Of a stretch of 64,000 bases of DNA, positions 22,451 to 34,193 are shown piece after piece. The stretch lies in contig NC_030857.1 of the NCBI RefSeq assembly GCF_000208745.1, positions 17,256,820-17,320,819 of the forward strand, given 5' to 3'. Each line of letters begins with the position of its first letter. Within the stretch, counting starts at the first letter, position 1. Under the pieces are notes generated by a model. It did not search any database and was not told the DNA's origin. It saw only the letters and a program-made list of their open reading frames with translations. This DNA comes from Theobroma cacao (Eukaryota; Streptophyta; Magnoliopsida; Malvales; Malvaceae). The position numbers and the translations under genes were made by a program.

Positions 22451-22930
22451 AATAAGTCCCTAAACTATTTAAGAATATTCAAATAAATGCTTATTCTTTT
22501 GTTGCATTCAATACTTTTACTTTGGGTCAAATAAGCCCTTACAACTAATGATTGACTAATTACCTTTAATCAAAATGTCACTTATTATTTTATATCCATA
22601 GGACACTGACATGGCATTGATGTGGATGGTAAAAAATGTAACATGATCATGTTATTATAACAAATTAGTATGTTATATAATCATTAATTATAATATGTCA
22701 ATATGTCACATTATCATCAATTATGATATGTCAACATGCAACGTCAACGCATGCAATATAAAATAATAAATGAGATTTTGACTAAGTCAATCATTAGTTA
22801 TAAGGATTTATTTGACTTAAAATAATAGTAAAAAAGCTTATTTGGCTCAAAACAAAAATATAAAGGCTTGACTAAACATAAGAAAAGTATAACGACTTAT
22901 TTGAATTTTTTTAAATAGTTTTTAGGTTTT
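22451..22930. repeat. MITE-like element with terminal inverted repeats
   Basis: The left arm AATAAGTCCCTAAACTATTT (from 22451), continuing 'aagaatattcaaataaatgc', is mirrored by the right arm at 22891-22929, which on the minus strand reads AACCTAAAAACTATTTAAAA then 'aattcaaataagtcg'. The interior is AT-rich with the inner phrase 'gggtcaaataagcccttac'. No coding capacity. The superfamily is not assigned. Confidence 0.65.
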
Positions 22931-22939
22931 TTTTTTTAT

Positions 22940-23125
22940 ATATTATGCTATAAGTGTACTAAACCCATTTTTTCTTTTCTTTTTTTCTCTTTTTATTCGT
23001 CTTTTTTCCTTTTCTTTTTTTTTCTCCTTTATAAGTATGCTAAATTCTCCTTTTTTTTTTCTTTTTTTCCCTTTTTCATTTTTTCTCCTTTATATTTATA
23101 CTAAACCCTTTTATTCTTTTTTAAT
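22940..23125. repeat. Pyrimidine-rich tandem repeat, three units
   Basis: Three diverged units each begin with a phrase like ATAAGTGTACTAAACCCATT (variants ATAAGTATGCTAAATTCTCC and ATATTTATACTAAACCCTTT), followed by a long C/T-only run. Confidence 0.7.
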
Positions 23126-23313
23126 CATCCATGAATTTAAAAACATGAAAGCACATCGAGCACAATTTATGATACTTAATGTGAAAATTTCGTGTTAATT
23201 TTTCATTTTGCTTTATGCCTATTACAATGCCTAATGTGAAAATCTAATATTAATTTTTTTCTGCTTTATGTCTATTTATATTGGTGAATTTGAAAACTTA
23301 TATTTAAATTATT

Positions 23314-23413
23314 AATGAAATTTTATGTTATAATTTAATTTTATTTCAAAAGTGATTAATTTTAATGAAATTTTATATTATAATTTTATTTTATTTCAAA
23401 AGTGATTAATTTT
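23314..23413. repeat. Tandem duplication of a 50-bp unit
   Basis: AATGAAATTTTATGTTATAA at 23314 restarts as AATGAAATTTTATATTATAA at 23364, exactly 50 bases later. Both units end TTTCAAAAGTGATTAATTTT. A looser repeat ('taatgtgaaaatttcgtg / taatgtgaaaatctaata') precedes it at about 23178-23260. Confidence 0.9.
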
Positions 23414-23900
23414 TTACTCTGAATCGAATCATTGACCCGATCCATGATCCAATCCATGAACTTATATGATTAGTCTTTAGCCACTTCTCATACAAAATCC
23501 ATGAACTTGGTAGAGCCAAGTTGGTTAAAAAATAAAGGAGCATGCCTTGATTCATGTTATAATTATATCTTCCTATACTTTAATTATGTGGTAATGACAG
23601 GGGTTGTTGGGGCGATAGATGCTAGATATGGGTGGTGTGTGAGGGGATGGCTCTGTTTGCCAAGGTCTATTGTATGTGCCTCTTGCTTGATTATTTTTTG
23701 CAGTGTTTGGTCCATGGTTATGCTATGTTGTGATTTGGTTAAATGATTTAATGGTATTGGTCGTGCTAAGGGTCGGTTGGATGATGTGAGGGATTGAATA
23801 GATGTATAGAAATGTTGCACCCCGGTTGCAATAGTGAGATAATCTTGGTTGGATACTTGGGACTCACTTTGTGCTAGGTGGTAGTTCTTTAGTGTGGGGG
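23414..23900. other. Unassigned DNA before the second solo LTR
   Basis: No supported gene. Short open frames on both strands show no family resemblance and are treated as chance. The text around 23760-23890 is of mixed composition and could be older flank of the duplicated unit. Confidence 0.4.
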
Positions 23901-26704
23901 TGTCAAACCCTGTTCTATAAAATAATTACGATGTCATTTACATGCTCAATAGAATGGTTACATATTTAGGAAGTTTGAGAAATCGTTAAAAGACGATATT
24001 GCCCTAATGGTATCATTAAGTCGATTAAGCCTTGAACTAGTTCAAATAGGAATTTTAAGGTGAAATTAAGAGTTTCACATTTCAGGGATGACTCAAAATG
24101 GTAATTCGGAGTTCGAGGATCAATTTGGAGTCAAACCGAAATTTTCACTATCTAGGGGTAAAATGGTCATTTGCCACTTGAGGACAAAATGAGAATTTTT
24201 AGAAAAGATATTTTTGGTCCATTGACTTATTGGAGTATAATTTAAGTATTGGAGTATGATTTGAAGTTTAGAAGTGAAAAATTTTAATTCTGGTATAATT
24301 TGGAGTATAAGGGTGAAATGGTAATTTTGCCATTCCGGGGGCAAATCGGTAAATTTTCACCCCCGACACTTGTCAAGACCAAGGGATTTTATTCATCATG
24401 GAAATGGATAAACATGAGAAATGTGTGGTGGAGAATTAAAGAATTAAAAGTCAAATATTTAAAATTTGANNNNNNNNNNNNNNNNNNNNNNNNNNNNNNN
24501 NNNNNNNNNNNNNNNNNNNNNNNNNNNNNNNNNNNNNNNNNNNNNNNNNNNNNNNNNNNNNNNNNNNNNNNNNNNNNNNNNNNNNNNNNNNNNNNNNNNN
24601 NNNNNNNNNNNNNNNNNNNNNNNNNNNNNNNNNNNNNNNNNNNNNNNNNNNNNNNNNNNNNNNNNNNNNNNNNNNNNNNNNNNNNNNNNNNNNNNNNNNN
24701 NNNNNNNNNNNNNNNNNNNNNNNNNNNNNNNNNNNNNNNNNNNNNNNNNNNNNNNNNNNNNNNNNNNNNNNNNNNNNNNNNNNNNNNNNNNNNNNNNNNN
24801 NNNNNNNNNNNNNNNNNNNNNNNNNNNNNNNNNNNNNNNNNNNNNNNNNNNNNNNNNNNNNNNNNNNNNNNNNNNNNNNNNNNNNNNNNNNNNNNNNNNN
24901 NNNNNNNNNNNNNNNNNNNNNNNNNNNNNNNNNNNNNNNNNNNNNNNNNNNNNNNNNNNNNNNNNNNNNNNNNNNNNNNNNNNNNNNNNNNNNNNNNNNN
25001 NNNNNNNNNNNNNNNNNNNNNNNNNNNNNNNNNNNNNNNNNNNNNNNNNNNNNNNNNNNNNNNNNNNNNNNNNNNNNNNNNNNNNNNNNNNNNNNNNNNN
25101 NNNNNNNNNNNNNNNNNNNNNNNNNNNNNNNNNNNNNNNNNNNNNNNNNNNNNNNNNNNNNNNNNNNNNNNNNNNNNNNNNNNNNNNNNNNNNNNNNNNN
25201 NNNNNNNNNNNNNNNNNNNNNNNNNNNNNNNNNNNNNNNNNNNNNNNNNNNNNNNNNNNNNNNNNNNNNNNNNNNNNNNNNNNNNNNNNNNNNNNNNNNN
25301 NNNNNNNNNNNNNNNNNNNNNNNNNNNNNNNNNNNNNNNNNNNNNNNNNNNNNNNNNNNNNNNNNNNNNNNNNNNNNNNNNNNNNNNNNNNNNNNNNNNN
25401 NCGAGAATAGGAGTATATCTACTCCTAGTACAGTGAGTAAACTTACTATCGTCTTAATTATCTAGAGTAGATTTATTTAATTGTGTGATTTTATGGAAAA
25501 ATGGTTTAATTGGAAAATTATTGTGTTTTATGGGAAAATGAGATTTTATAAAATAATTTTATAAAATTTTTGAAAATTTAATAATGATTTCAAAAATAGA
25601 GTAATTGGAGACCTATACTATGATTGTGTTGTTTATCCATGATTTTACATTAAATGGCTTATGATAAATGTGGGTATGACTGGTTATTTTTATGATTTAA
25701 AGAATATGTGAACTGCTTTGATTTGCCTTGAATGTGTTAAGTGAGCCATGTCATACTATTATGATTTTATTGGTTGGTGGATTATAAAGTGGGCACTGCA
25801 GTGACGGGGGTTCCGTGGGCCAGCCTAATTAGAGGGGCACGGTTCCCAATTATTGAGCTTACCTCGATTGGAGAGGCGCGTAGGATAACTCCCGAGGTAG
25901 GATTTGAGTACACTTCACGTTGGCCACCACGTGAAATTGGAACTCAGCCAACGCCAAGGAACGGCTGTGTTGTTAGAGGTGAAATGTGTTTGTGTGTGTG
26001 ACAATAAACAGCCTTGGCGGTCTCGGTAAGATGCCTCCGTGGGGTATCCCCGAGAATGGATTTTTGGCAAGGGTCAAGTTTTTGAAAAGTGCATAAGCCA
26101 TGTTGAGTAATTGAATGAAATCCAATTATTTATATGGGTTGGGATGAATTATTTTAATTGTCTCCTATTACTCGGCTTTAGATTATTTTGATGATGTCTG
26201 TCTACTCACTAGGATTATGTAATCATAATCTCACCCCTCTTCCTATCCATTTTTCAGGCTCAAGACAATTTGTTGATAGTTGATTAAGACGAGAATTAAT
26301 CTCAGAGTTGCATCATAGAAAGTAAGGGTTCGTAGCCCTACATCTTCTTAGTTAGTTGGGGGCCCACGTGTCACTGTAAAAGTAATTTTATTCTTTAGTT
26401 ATTTGATTTAAAGTATGTATGAATATATTTAGCTTTTACACCATGTTTTTGGTGAGTTTCGGTATTTTCGAAGAAAAATGACGAAAATGCCCCTGTGAGC
26501 CAGAAAGTAATATTTTATTTTTTTGACTTGGAAATGACTTATAATTTTTTTTGAAATGTGAAATTTAATAACTGTCGCTCACTGGGGAGATGCAGAAGCT
26601 GATACTAAGCCTTGCGGGGTTTCGATCGGCATTCGGGGTAATGAGTGCCTATCGGGACGTCGCGACGATTGTCACGGGCTCGATGGGAGTTTCGGGTCGT
26701 GACA
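23901..26704. mobile_element. Large solo LTR (about 2.8 kb, contains the assembly gap)
   Basis: It starts TGTCAAACCC and ends TTCGGGTCGTGACA (TG...CA), flanked by GGGGG (23896-23900) and GGGGT (26705-26709), a near-perfect 5-bp duplication. Length and wording (for example GGGCACTGCAGTGACGGGGG at 25791, TTTTCACCCCCGACACTTGT near 24354) resemble LTRs of Tekay/Del-type chromovirus gypsy elements, from memory. No internal coding domain is visible. The unknown bases at 24470-25401 leave the true length open, and an internal region hidden there cannot be excluded. Confidence 0.65.
24470..25401. other. Assembly gap (932 N)
   Basis: Unresolved bases. Any open frame across this stretch is an artefact. 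Confidence 1.
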
Positions 26705-26976
26705 GGGGTATGCAGTTTGATCTCATTGACAACCTGATATTCTTTTTGTTTAATTTTTCATTTACCATATATGCAAGACAAAGCCATGATAGTGGTGACG
26801 ATGGAGTACTTGTTGGAGTTGGCAACGCACAACGTGGACGCAGGGCAATCACAAGTCTGATGTGATTCTCAATCTCTACTTTATGTGTTTTGGTCAATTT
26901 ATTCAAAAGGTTGTGGCTGCCACTATCGCACTTCGTGTTGGTGCAAACGGGGTTCAAATTGAATTTAACGTGTAAA
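26705..26976 (+). other. Unique flank with a segment duplicated at 51221
   Basis: 26757-26905 is recognisably related to 51221-51372: both carry versions of GGAGTACTTGTTGGAGTTGG and 'ctctactttat'. This extends the P450 segmental duplication past the solo LTR. In this copy the frame through 'SHDSGDDGVLVGVGNAQ' meets a stop after 'SLM'. Its nature is unknown. Confidence 0.5.
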
Positions 26977-27765
26977 TGGGGTTTAGATGGAATTCAAAGA
27001 ATCGACAAAAGTGACTACAAAGGGAGCTTTTCAATAGACGTTATCTTTAAGACTTATTTTGCCCTCGTCACTCAGTATACAAAGGGGAAATAATGCAAAT
27101 AGACTTAGGTATACAATAAAGCCAATGTCTAACTTCGTCTTGCACTTTACGATAGTAGACCGCTAGATACACTCGAGGGTTTGTAAAGTTGTTCGACCTT
27201 AGAGCCTACTTTCTGCAGCAAGTAAATTATAAGAAATTTGGATTCTTTGCATAGATGATGAGAATTTAAGTGTTTATGTTTATTTTTAAAACATAATACT
27301 TCTATATCTCTTGGTTTTTCTACACTTATGTTAGTTGTTTTGGTGTGTCAAAATGGTTGACAACAACCCTTTTATATAAGCTTGCAAGTGTCTCTTCTTA
27401 AAGGACATAACATTTTCATTAAAACACCACTTTGCTTAAATGGCATCTTTACATTTTGCAAAACACAACCTTTGGGTAAAGGTATTGTTTCAATAATCAA
27501 CTTATCAATGGACAACCGTTCATTCCATAAAACATAATCTTTGAGTTATAATTTAAAATGATAACTTTTCATATTTAAACTTTTGAGTTATGGTGTTTTT
27601 TCAATTTGTCTCATAACCTTCGAATGTCATTTAACCAAGAGATATAACCATTCACATGGAAAACCTACCTACAATACAATAGTCACACTATGTCACTTTA
27701 TGTAACATAACCTTTGAGCTAAGATAGCTTTTCATAATGTGACTAACCTTTGATTTTGATAACAC
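26977..27765 (-). repeat. copia 3' LTR
   Basis: The downstream LTR in element orientation. It aligns over its whole length with 31574-32313. It contains an inner A/T-rich block with the recurrent phrase 'cataacctttga' (or a variant) near 27510-27760. Confidence 0.8.
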
Positions 27766-29320
27766 ACCAATAATCCGTCACTAATTTTGTCTTACAATGC
27801 TAAGACAAAGTCCAATATGTTGACTCTTTCCATTGTATGCTTGATTATATGCCTTTGATACTGTTGCTTCATTATCACAATGTATCAAGATTTGTGCCAT
27901 TGGTTTAGGCCACAACAGAATTTCTTAAAGTAAATCTCTCAACTATTCCGCTACTTGGGTGGCATATGGTAAAGCTATAAATTCAGCTGCCATTGTGGAG
28001 TTTGCTTGACAAGATTGTTTTTTAGAACCTCAAGAAACAACACCTCCACCAATTGTAAAAATTGAACCAAAAGTAAAAGTATGATCTATTTTATTTGAGT
28101 TCTAACTAGCATTTCTTTACCCTTCTAAAACTAAAGGAAAACTTGAATAACGAATGCCATAATTCATTGTACTCTTTAAGTATCTTAGAACTCTATGAAC
28201 AACATACCAATGTTTTTTACTTGTATTACTTGTAAACCGACTGAGCATCCTAACTGAAAAAGCAATATTCGACCTTGTACAAACCATAGCATACATTAGG
28301 CATCCAATCACCTTTGCATATTCATTTTGTGCTATTGGCTTGTCTTTGTTAGGTACTAGCTTTAGATTAGAATCATGAGGCATAGACATTAGCATACAAT
28401 CTGACTTACTATACTTCACTACAATCTTTCAATGTAATGAGCTTTAGATAATGTTAGGCCATTATTATCTCTCATTATTCTTATACCAAGAATAACATCT
28501 GCCACGCCCATATCTTTCATGTCAAAATTCTTTGACAAGAACATTTTTGTGTGCTCCACTTGTTCCAAATCTATACTAAAGATTAACATGTCATCCACAT
28601 ATAGACAAATGATGACACTTTTACCATTATGAAACTTACTATATAAATATTTGTCAAATTGATTAATCTTGTAGCCGTTAGCTAGCACAACTTCATCAAA
28701 CTTTTGATGCCATTATTTAAGTGCTTGTTTTGATCCATACAAGGACTTTACAAGCTTACATACTTTCCTTTCTTGATCAGGAAAGATAAACCCTTTAAAT
28801 TGTTCCATATACACATCTTTAACTCATTCACCATTTAGAAATGTTGTTTTAACATCCATCTGGTGAATTACCATCTTATGTGTAGATGTAAGTGCTAGAA
28901 GTACTCTAATTGTAGCTATCCTTGCAACCAGTGCATATGTATCAAAATAATCAACACCTTCTTTTTATTTAAAGCCTGTTGCCACTAGCTTTGCTTTAAA
29001 CTTATCTACGGTTTAATCAACTTTCATTTTCATTTTGATAATCCACTTACAACCTATTGGCTTAGAACCCGGTGGAAGATATACCAATTTTCAAGTTTTG
29101 TTTCCCATTATCGAGTCCATTTCATCTTGTATTACTTCTCTCTAAGTTTGAGGATCTCTTTCATCTTCTACATTAAAGAAGTAAGGTAAGTATTCACATA
29201 TTTCTTTTTATCTTGTACTTTCTACTAAGTACATGAAGAAATCGGATCTATATATCTTTGCTTTTTAATTTTTTTACTTCTTCACAGCTCAATAGTTTCC
29301 TCACCATTTTTTTAAAATTT
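27766..29320 (-). pseudogene. copia reverse transcriptase-RNase H relic
   Basis: On the minus strand, RT text appears around 28850-28700 (VYMEQFKGFIFPDQERKVCK, LVKSLYGSKQAL then a stop). The palm motif IICLYVDDMLIF at about 28620-28585 has both catalytic aspartates intact. SDCMLMSMPHDSNLKLVPNK and MYAMVCTRSNIAFSVRMLSR follow. RNase H ends at about 27780 with MAQILIHCDNEATVSKAY and GKSQHIGL, the usual copia end. Stops at 28419 and elsewhere break the frame. Confidence 0.85.
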
Positions 29321-30240
29321 ATCACTTTATGTTACAAGTTCTTTAGGTCTTGGAATTGAATTGGACTTTATTTCATCAAAGATAGTTTCTTTTGATTCTA
29401 TGACTGTATTAATGGAATATGAATCATTGGGCTCTATCACCATGAAACAATATGCTTTACTATGTTCAACATATCTTATAAATATACATTCAATTCCTCC
29501 TTGACCCAATTTCCTTTCCTTTGGTTCAAAAACTCTTACTATGGCTCGACATTCCCAAACTCTTAAATGATTAATGTTTGGCTTTCTTCCTTTCCATAAC
29601 ACATAAGGAGTAGTTTTACTCCTTTTGTTTTTTATTTTATTTAATATATAGCAAGTCGTTAGTAAGGCTTCGGCCCAAAATCATTTTCCCAACCTGAATT
29701 AGAAAGCAAAGCATTGACTATTTTTGTAAGAACTCGATTCTTACATTTTGCTACACCATTTTGTTTTGGTGCATATGGAATAGTAATCTCATGAATAGTA
29801 CCAGTGGACTCAAAATACTTGGAATCATCATATTCACCTCCTGTATCACTTAGTAAACATATGATAAACAATTCACAATGTAATTCAATTTCAATTTTAT
29901 AAATTCTAAATTTCTCCATTACTTCATCTTTAGTGTGCAATAAGTAAACAAAACAATACATAGAGAAGTTATCTATAAATATTATGAAGTATTTCTTTCC
30001 ACCAAAAGATGGAATACTATACATGTCACAAACATCAAAATGTATTAATTCAAGCAATTTAGAGTTTCTTTCTACCTTAGGAAATGAGCTTCTTATGATT
30101 TTAGTAACCATGCATGTCTTGCACATATCATTATTTCCATCAATATTAGGTATCAACTGTAATTTAGCCATATCATGCATTTTTCATCAATAGACATGAC
30201 TTAATCTATTATGCCATAAATTAGACAATGCTACTTAACT
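29321..30240 (-). pseudogene. copia integrase relic
   Basis: 30180-29659 encodes the GAG-pre-integrase end (CKTCMVTKIIRSSFPKVERN) and the integrase core (LELIHFDVCDMYSIPSFGGK, IDNFSMYCFVYLLHTKDEVM, then LLSDTGGEYDDSKYF). The first two acidic residues of D-D-E are visible (FDVCD and SDTGGEY). The third region (QNGVAKCKNRVLTKIVNALL) lacks the usual 'ngvaErkNr' Glu, which is Lys here, so catalysis would fail. 29602-29327 continues the integrase C-terminal part (MLWKGRKPNINHLRVWECRA). Confidence 0.85.
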
Positions 30241-31525
30241 ATCATGAATATTAAATAAGGCATCAATATTAGTAGAAGTAGTAGCATTCTTTTTAATATT
30301 AAGCTTAAACATGTCTTCACATAAGTATCCACTTCCCACATATTGTCCACTTTTTGTAAAGATGAACTTATCTGCCTCAAATACTAGTTTGAAGCCATAC
30401 TTATTTAGCAAGCCACCTGACACAAGATTCTTTTTAACTTTCAGTACATAATAGACATTGTTTAGTACAAGTATTTTTTCATAAATAAACATGAGTTCCA
30501 CGATGCCTTTTCCTTTCACTTGTGTAGTGAAGGAATTTCCCATGTATAGCATGGTTCCATCATTAACTGCTTCCAAAGTCTTGAAAAAACTCTTATCATT
30601 GCATACATGATTTGTTGCACCAATGTCAATCCATCATGCTCCATCATCTTGGAGAAGATAGACCTTAGAAACCATAGCCACAAGTGTTGTTTTTTCAAAA
30701 ATGTACATTCCACCTTGTAGTGTCCAAGTTTGTTATAATGGAAACATGACCCTTTTTTGTTCCTTTTGATCTTATGATTTTTGTCATTCATACCCACGGA
30801 ATGGTTTCTTTCATTACGCAAAACCAACTTGTTTGATGGTTTGTGTTTCATCATATACACCTTCAAAGTCTCAAGATTTTTTTCATTATAATCTTTTTCT
30901 TTTTCATCTTGCTTGACTTCTTCTTGTTTGCGATAATCTTTTTCTATTCAAAAATGATTACCAATGTCCTCGAGAGACATTTTTTCTTTTTTATGTTTTA
31001 GAGTTTTTTTAATGTCTCTCCATGAAGGGGGAAGCTTACTAATTATTGAAAATACCACAATAGCTTTGTCTATTTTAAGACCATATTGCTTAAAGCTATC
31101 TAAAATGCATTCAAGCTCATGCAAGTACTCCATAACAGAATGATTAGCAACCATTTTGTAGTTATTGAAATGATTAACCAAAAATTTCTTGCTACTTGCA
31201 TCTTCGCCCATGTATCTTACTTTCAAATTGTCCCAAAGTTGTTTTGCACTAGATTCATTCTGGTGCGCATCAAACAATGCATCCAACATTTCATTCAGAA
31301 TGTGTCTCATGCATATATAGTCATCATTATCCCATTTTTGCCTCAAACAAGTTTGATTCACGGATTCTTCACCACTTTCTTCATCTAGTCTTGGTGTATC
31401 TAAAACATAGGCAACATTGAGAGTTGTAAAGAGGAAGCGCATCTTTTTTCCCACCAAACAAAGTTTCCTCCTTCAAATTGATCTAGCTTGACAATGTTGG
31501 TAGTAATTTCTTTAAGTGAAGCCAT
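30241..31525 (-). pseudogene. copia gag and protease relic
   Basis: Gag starts at the ATG read at 31525-31523 (MASLKEITTNIVKLDQFEGG). After a frame change it continues from 31457 (MRFLFTTLNVAYVLDTPRLD) to about 30948. The zinc knuckle reads CFHYNKLGHYKVEC, with the second Cys replaced by Tyr. The protease region (30576-30235) carries MLYMGNSFTTQVKGKGIVEL; its active-site segment lies in a broken stretch upstream. Position directly inside the 5' LTR supports the start. Confidence 0.8.
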
Positions 31526-31573
31526 TTTGAATTCCAACATTACGAAAATAAGTCTTAAAATTGTTATCACAAA

Positions 31574-32313
31574 TGGGATTTAGATGGAATTCAAGGAACT
31601 GGTAAAATTGACTTCAAGGCAAGCCTTTTAATAGACATTATCTTCAAGACTTATTTCACCCCCACCACTCGATATGCAAATAGGAATAATGCGAACAGCT
31701 TTAGGGATACAATGAAGCCAACGTTTATCACGGTCTTACACTTTACGAGAGTAGACCATTAGATATACCCCAAGATTTGCAAGGTTGTTCGGCCTTAGAG
31801 CTTGCTTTTTGTAGTAAGTAGATTATAAAGAATTTGGATTCCTTTGATAGATGATAGGAACTCAAGTGTTTATGTTTATTTTTAGAACATAACACTTCTA
31901 TCTCTATTGGTTTTTTTGCACTTATCTTATTTGTTTTTGTGTGTCAAAATGGTTGGCAAAAAGTCTTTTATATAAGCTTACAAGTGTTACTTCATCAAGG
32001 ACACAACCCCTTCATTAAGGTAATACTTTGGATAAAAGTATTGTTTCAATAATCACCTTATGAATAGACAACCATTCATCCCATAAAACATAATCTTTGA
32101 GTTATAATGTGAAATGATAACTTTTCATACTTAAACTTTTGAATGATAGTGTTTTTTCAATTTGTCTCATAACCTTTGGATGTCATTTTACCAAGAGATA
32201 TAACCATTCACATGAAAAACCTACCTACAATCCAATAGTCACATTATGTTACTTTATGTGGCATAACCTTTGAGCTAAGATAGCTTTTCATTATGTGACA
32301 TAACCTTTGCTTT
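31574..32313 (-). repeat. copia 5' LTR
   Basis: The upstream LTR in element orientation, diverged from 26977-27765. It abuts the plus-strand copia fragment on its outer side. No standard TGGTATCAGAGC primer site is visible between it and the gag start, so the primer used is unclear. Confidence 0.8.
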
Positions 32314-34193
32314 TGAATAATGATGTTTTGGACAATTCCAATTCCATTAGATAATTCTCACTTAGACATTCATAATACCACTTCAAATGATCTATTACCA
32401 CCAGAATTACCTAATCTTGCACAAAATTCTTCAAATGGTTCTGTTGATATTGTGTTAAGTCTTGTTGATACTACATATTCAACTGATACTACATCAATTA
32501 CTCATGTTTCTACTTGACTAATAATTCTCCCATTCTTAGAAAAAGTTCTAGAGTTAGACATGTTCCTAAATACTTGGAAGCCTACCATACTAACCTACTT
32601 TCAACCTCAAATTCTGTTTCATCACTTTCTATATCAGCTTACCTATCAGCTCAAAATCTGTCACCTATGTATAAATAATTCATTTTTGCTTTATCTCAAA
32701 TATATGAACCAAAAACCTTTCATCAAACTGTTCAACATCTTCATTGGAGAGATGCTATGGCTTTAGAATTACAAGCTTTAGAGGACAATAAAACTTGACT
32801 ATTGTGCCTTTACCATTGCATTTTCATGCTATTAGGTGTAAATAGGTGTTAAAAAGGTATAAGGCTCAATTAGTAGCTAAGGGTTATAGTCAAATTGAAG
32901 GGTTTGACTTCCAAGAAACCCTTTGTCTTGTAGTTAAATATACTATAGTCACGGTCTTTATGGTTGTTGCAGCAACACAAAAATGGACTTTAAGACAACT
33001 TGATGTAAATATTGCTTTCCTACATGGAGATCTAGAAGAAGTTTATATGGAAATACCTCCAAGTTATTCTGTGCAAGGGGAGTATTCATCTACTGGTATT
33101 GGCTCTACTGTTGATTTTGTTACTACTACTGTTGGTACTGGTTGTACTAATGCTACTGCAACTACTGGTTTTGTTAATGCAAGTTCTTCCTCAAGTCCTA
33201 AGCTTGTTTCAAGATTACACAAGTCTTTAAATGGACTTAAATAGGATTCCAAGCAGTGGAATGCCAAATTTACTACTTTTCTTATAGACTATGATTTTAA
33301 GCAATCTTTATAAGATTATTCTTTATTCACTATCTCCACTAAAGGTGGAATATTCATAGCTTTTCTCATTTATGTGGATGACATAATCATAGGCAATACA
33401 TTTGATGAGCTAATTAAAAGTGTAAAAGCACACTTGAGTCTGCATTTCAAGTTAAAAGACCTAGTAGCAGTAAAGTATTTTTTAGGACTTGAAGTTGCTT
33501 GATCATCTGAAGGGATATCAATTTGTTAGTGCTAGTATGCTATAGATATGCTTGAAAAAAAATGGTATGTTAGGTGCTAAACCAATGTTTACTCCAATGC
33601 ATTATAATCATAAATTGCAAAGGGCTACAAAAGAAGAATATTTGTCAAATCCTACAAGATATCGACCACTGGTTGGGAAGTTGTTATATCTAACATTTAC
33701 AAGGCTAGACATATCCTATTATGTCAAAGTGTTGTCACAATTCATGGACAAGCCATCACATGAGCACCTTCAAGAAACATTTCAAGTATTAAAATATTTA
33801 AAAGGTTCACCAGGACAACGGATTTTGGTGAAAGTAGAATCAGATTTGAAAATTTATGCTTTTTTTGTAGTGATTGGGTAGGTTGTCCTAATACTAGGAA
33901 GTCTATCACAAGATATGTTGTGTTTATTGGAAACTCTATGGTCAGCTGGAAATCTAAGAAGCAATGATAGCTCAACTAAACTTGAATATCACTCGATGGT
34001 AGCAACATGTTGCAAAATTGTTTATCTAAAGTCTCTCTTATTATATTTTGGGATTCTTCATGGGGAAGCATTGAGACTTTATTGTGACAGTCAATCTACA
34101 ATTTATATTAGTAAAAATCCTATATTTCATGAGCATACGAAACAAATTCAAAGTTACCACGAGGTACACACACATAAAATTATATGGTTTTGA
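32314..34193 (+). pseudogene. copia pol fragment (RT to RNase H), plus strand
   Basis: The sequence begins in the linker before RT. RT proper starts near 32852 (KRYKAQLVAKGYSQIEGFDF), then LRQLDVNIAFLHGDLEEVYM. A low-complexity Thr/Val/Gly-rich insertion follows (about 33085-33190), then LHKSLNGLK and a stop, and the intact palm motif FLIYVDDIIIG at about 33364-33396. Next come LSNPTRYRPLVGKLLYLTFT and the RNase H part RLYCDSQSTIYISKNPIFHE at about 34074-34133. Gag, protease, integrase and both LTRs are absent. The fragment starts directly at the LTR edge of the minus-strand copia. Confidence 0.85.

Larger units (their letters stand above)
26977..32313 (-). mobile_element. Ty1/copia retrotransposon with both LTRs
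   Basis: Two direct repeats, 26977 to about 27765 and 31574 to about 32313, flank a minus-strand gag-protease-integrase-RT-RNase H series, giving a 5.3-kb element. Starts correspond (TGGGGTTTAGATGGAATTC and TGGGATTTAGATGGAATTC), and the two LTRs have many differences, so the insertion is old. Outer ends are approximate: the right end of each LTR lacks a clean CA, and no target duplication was found. Several frame breaks make it non-autonomous. Confidence 0.85.

Noticed and set aside
24300..25436. Long open frame of 378 codons
   Set aside because: Nearly all of it is the N gap at 24470-25401; the open frame is an artefact.
25774..26001. 75-codon frame of ordinary composition
   Set aside because: It lies inside the large solo LTR (23901-26704), lacks any recognised domain and has no exon context.
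26977..32313. Claim of a recent, active copia element
   Set aside because: The two LTRs differ at many positions, the integrase Glu is lost and the frames are broken.
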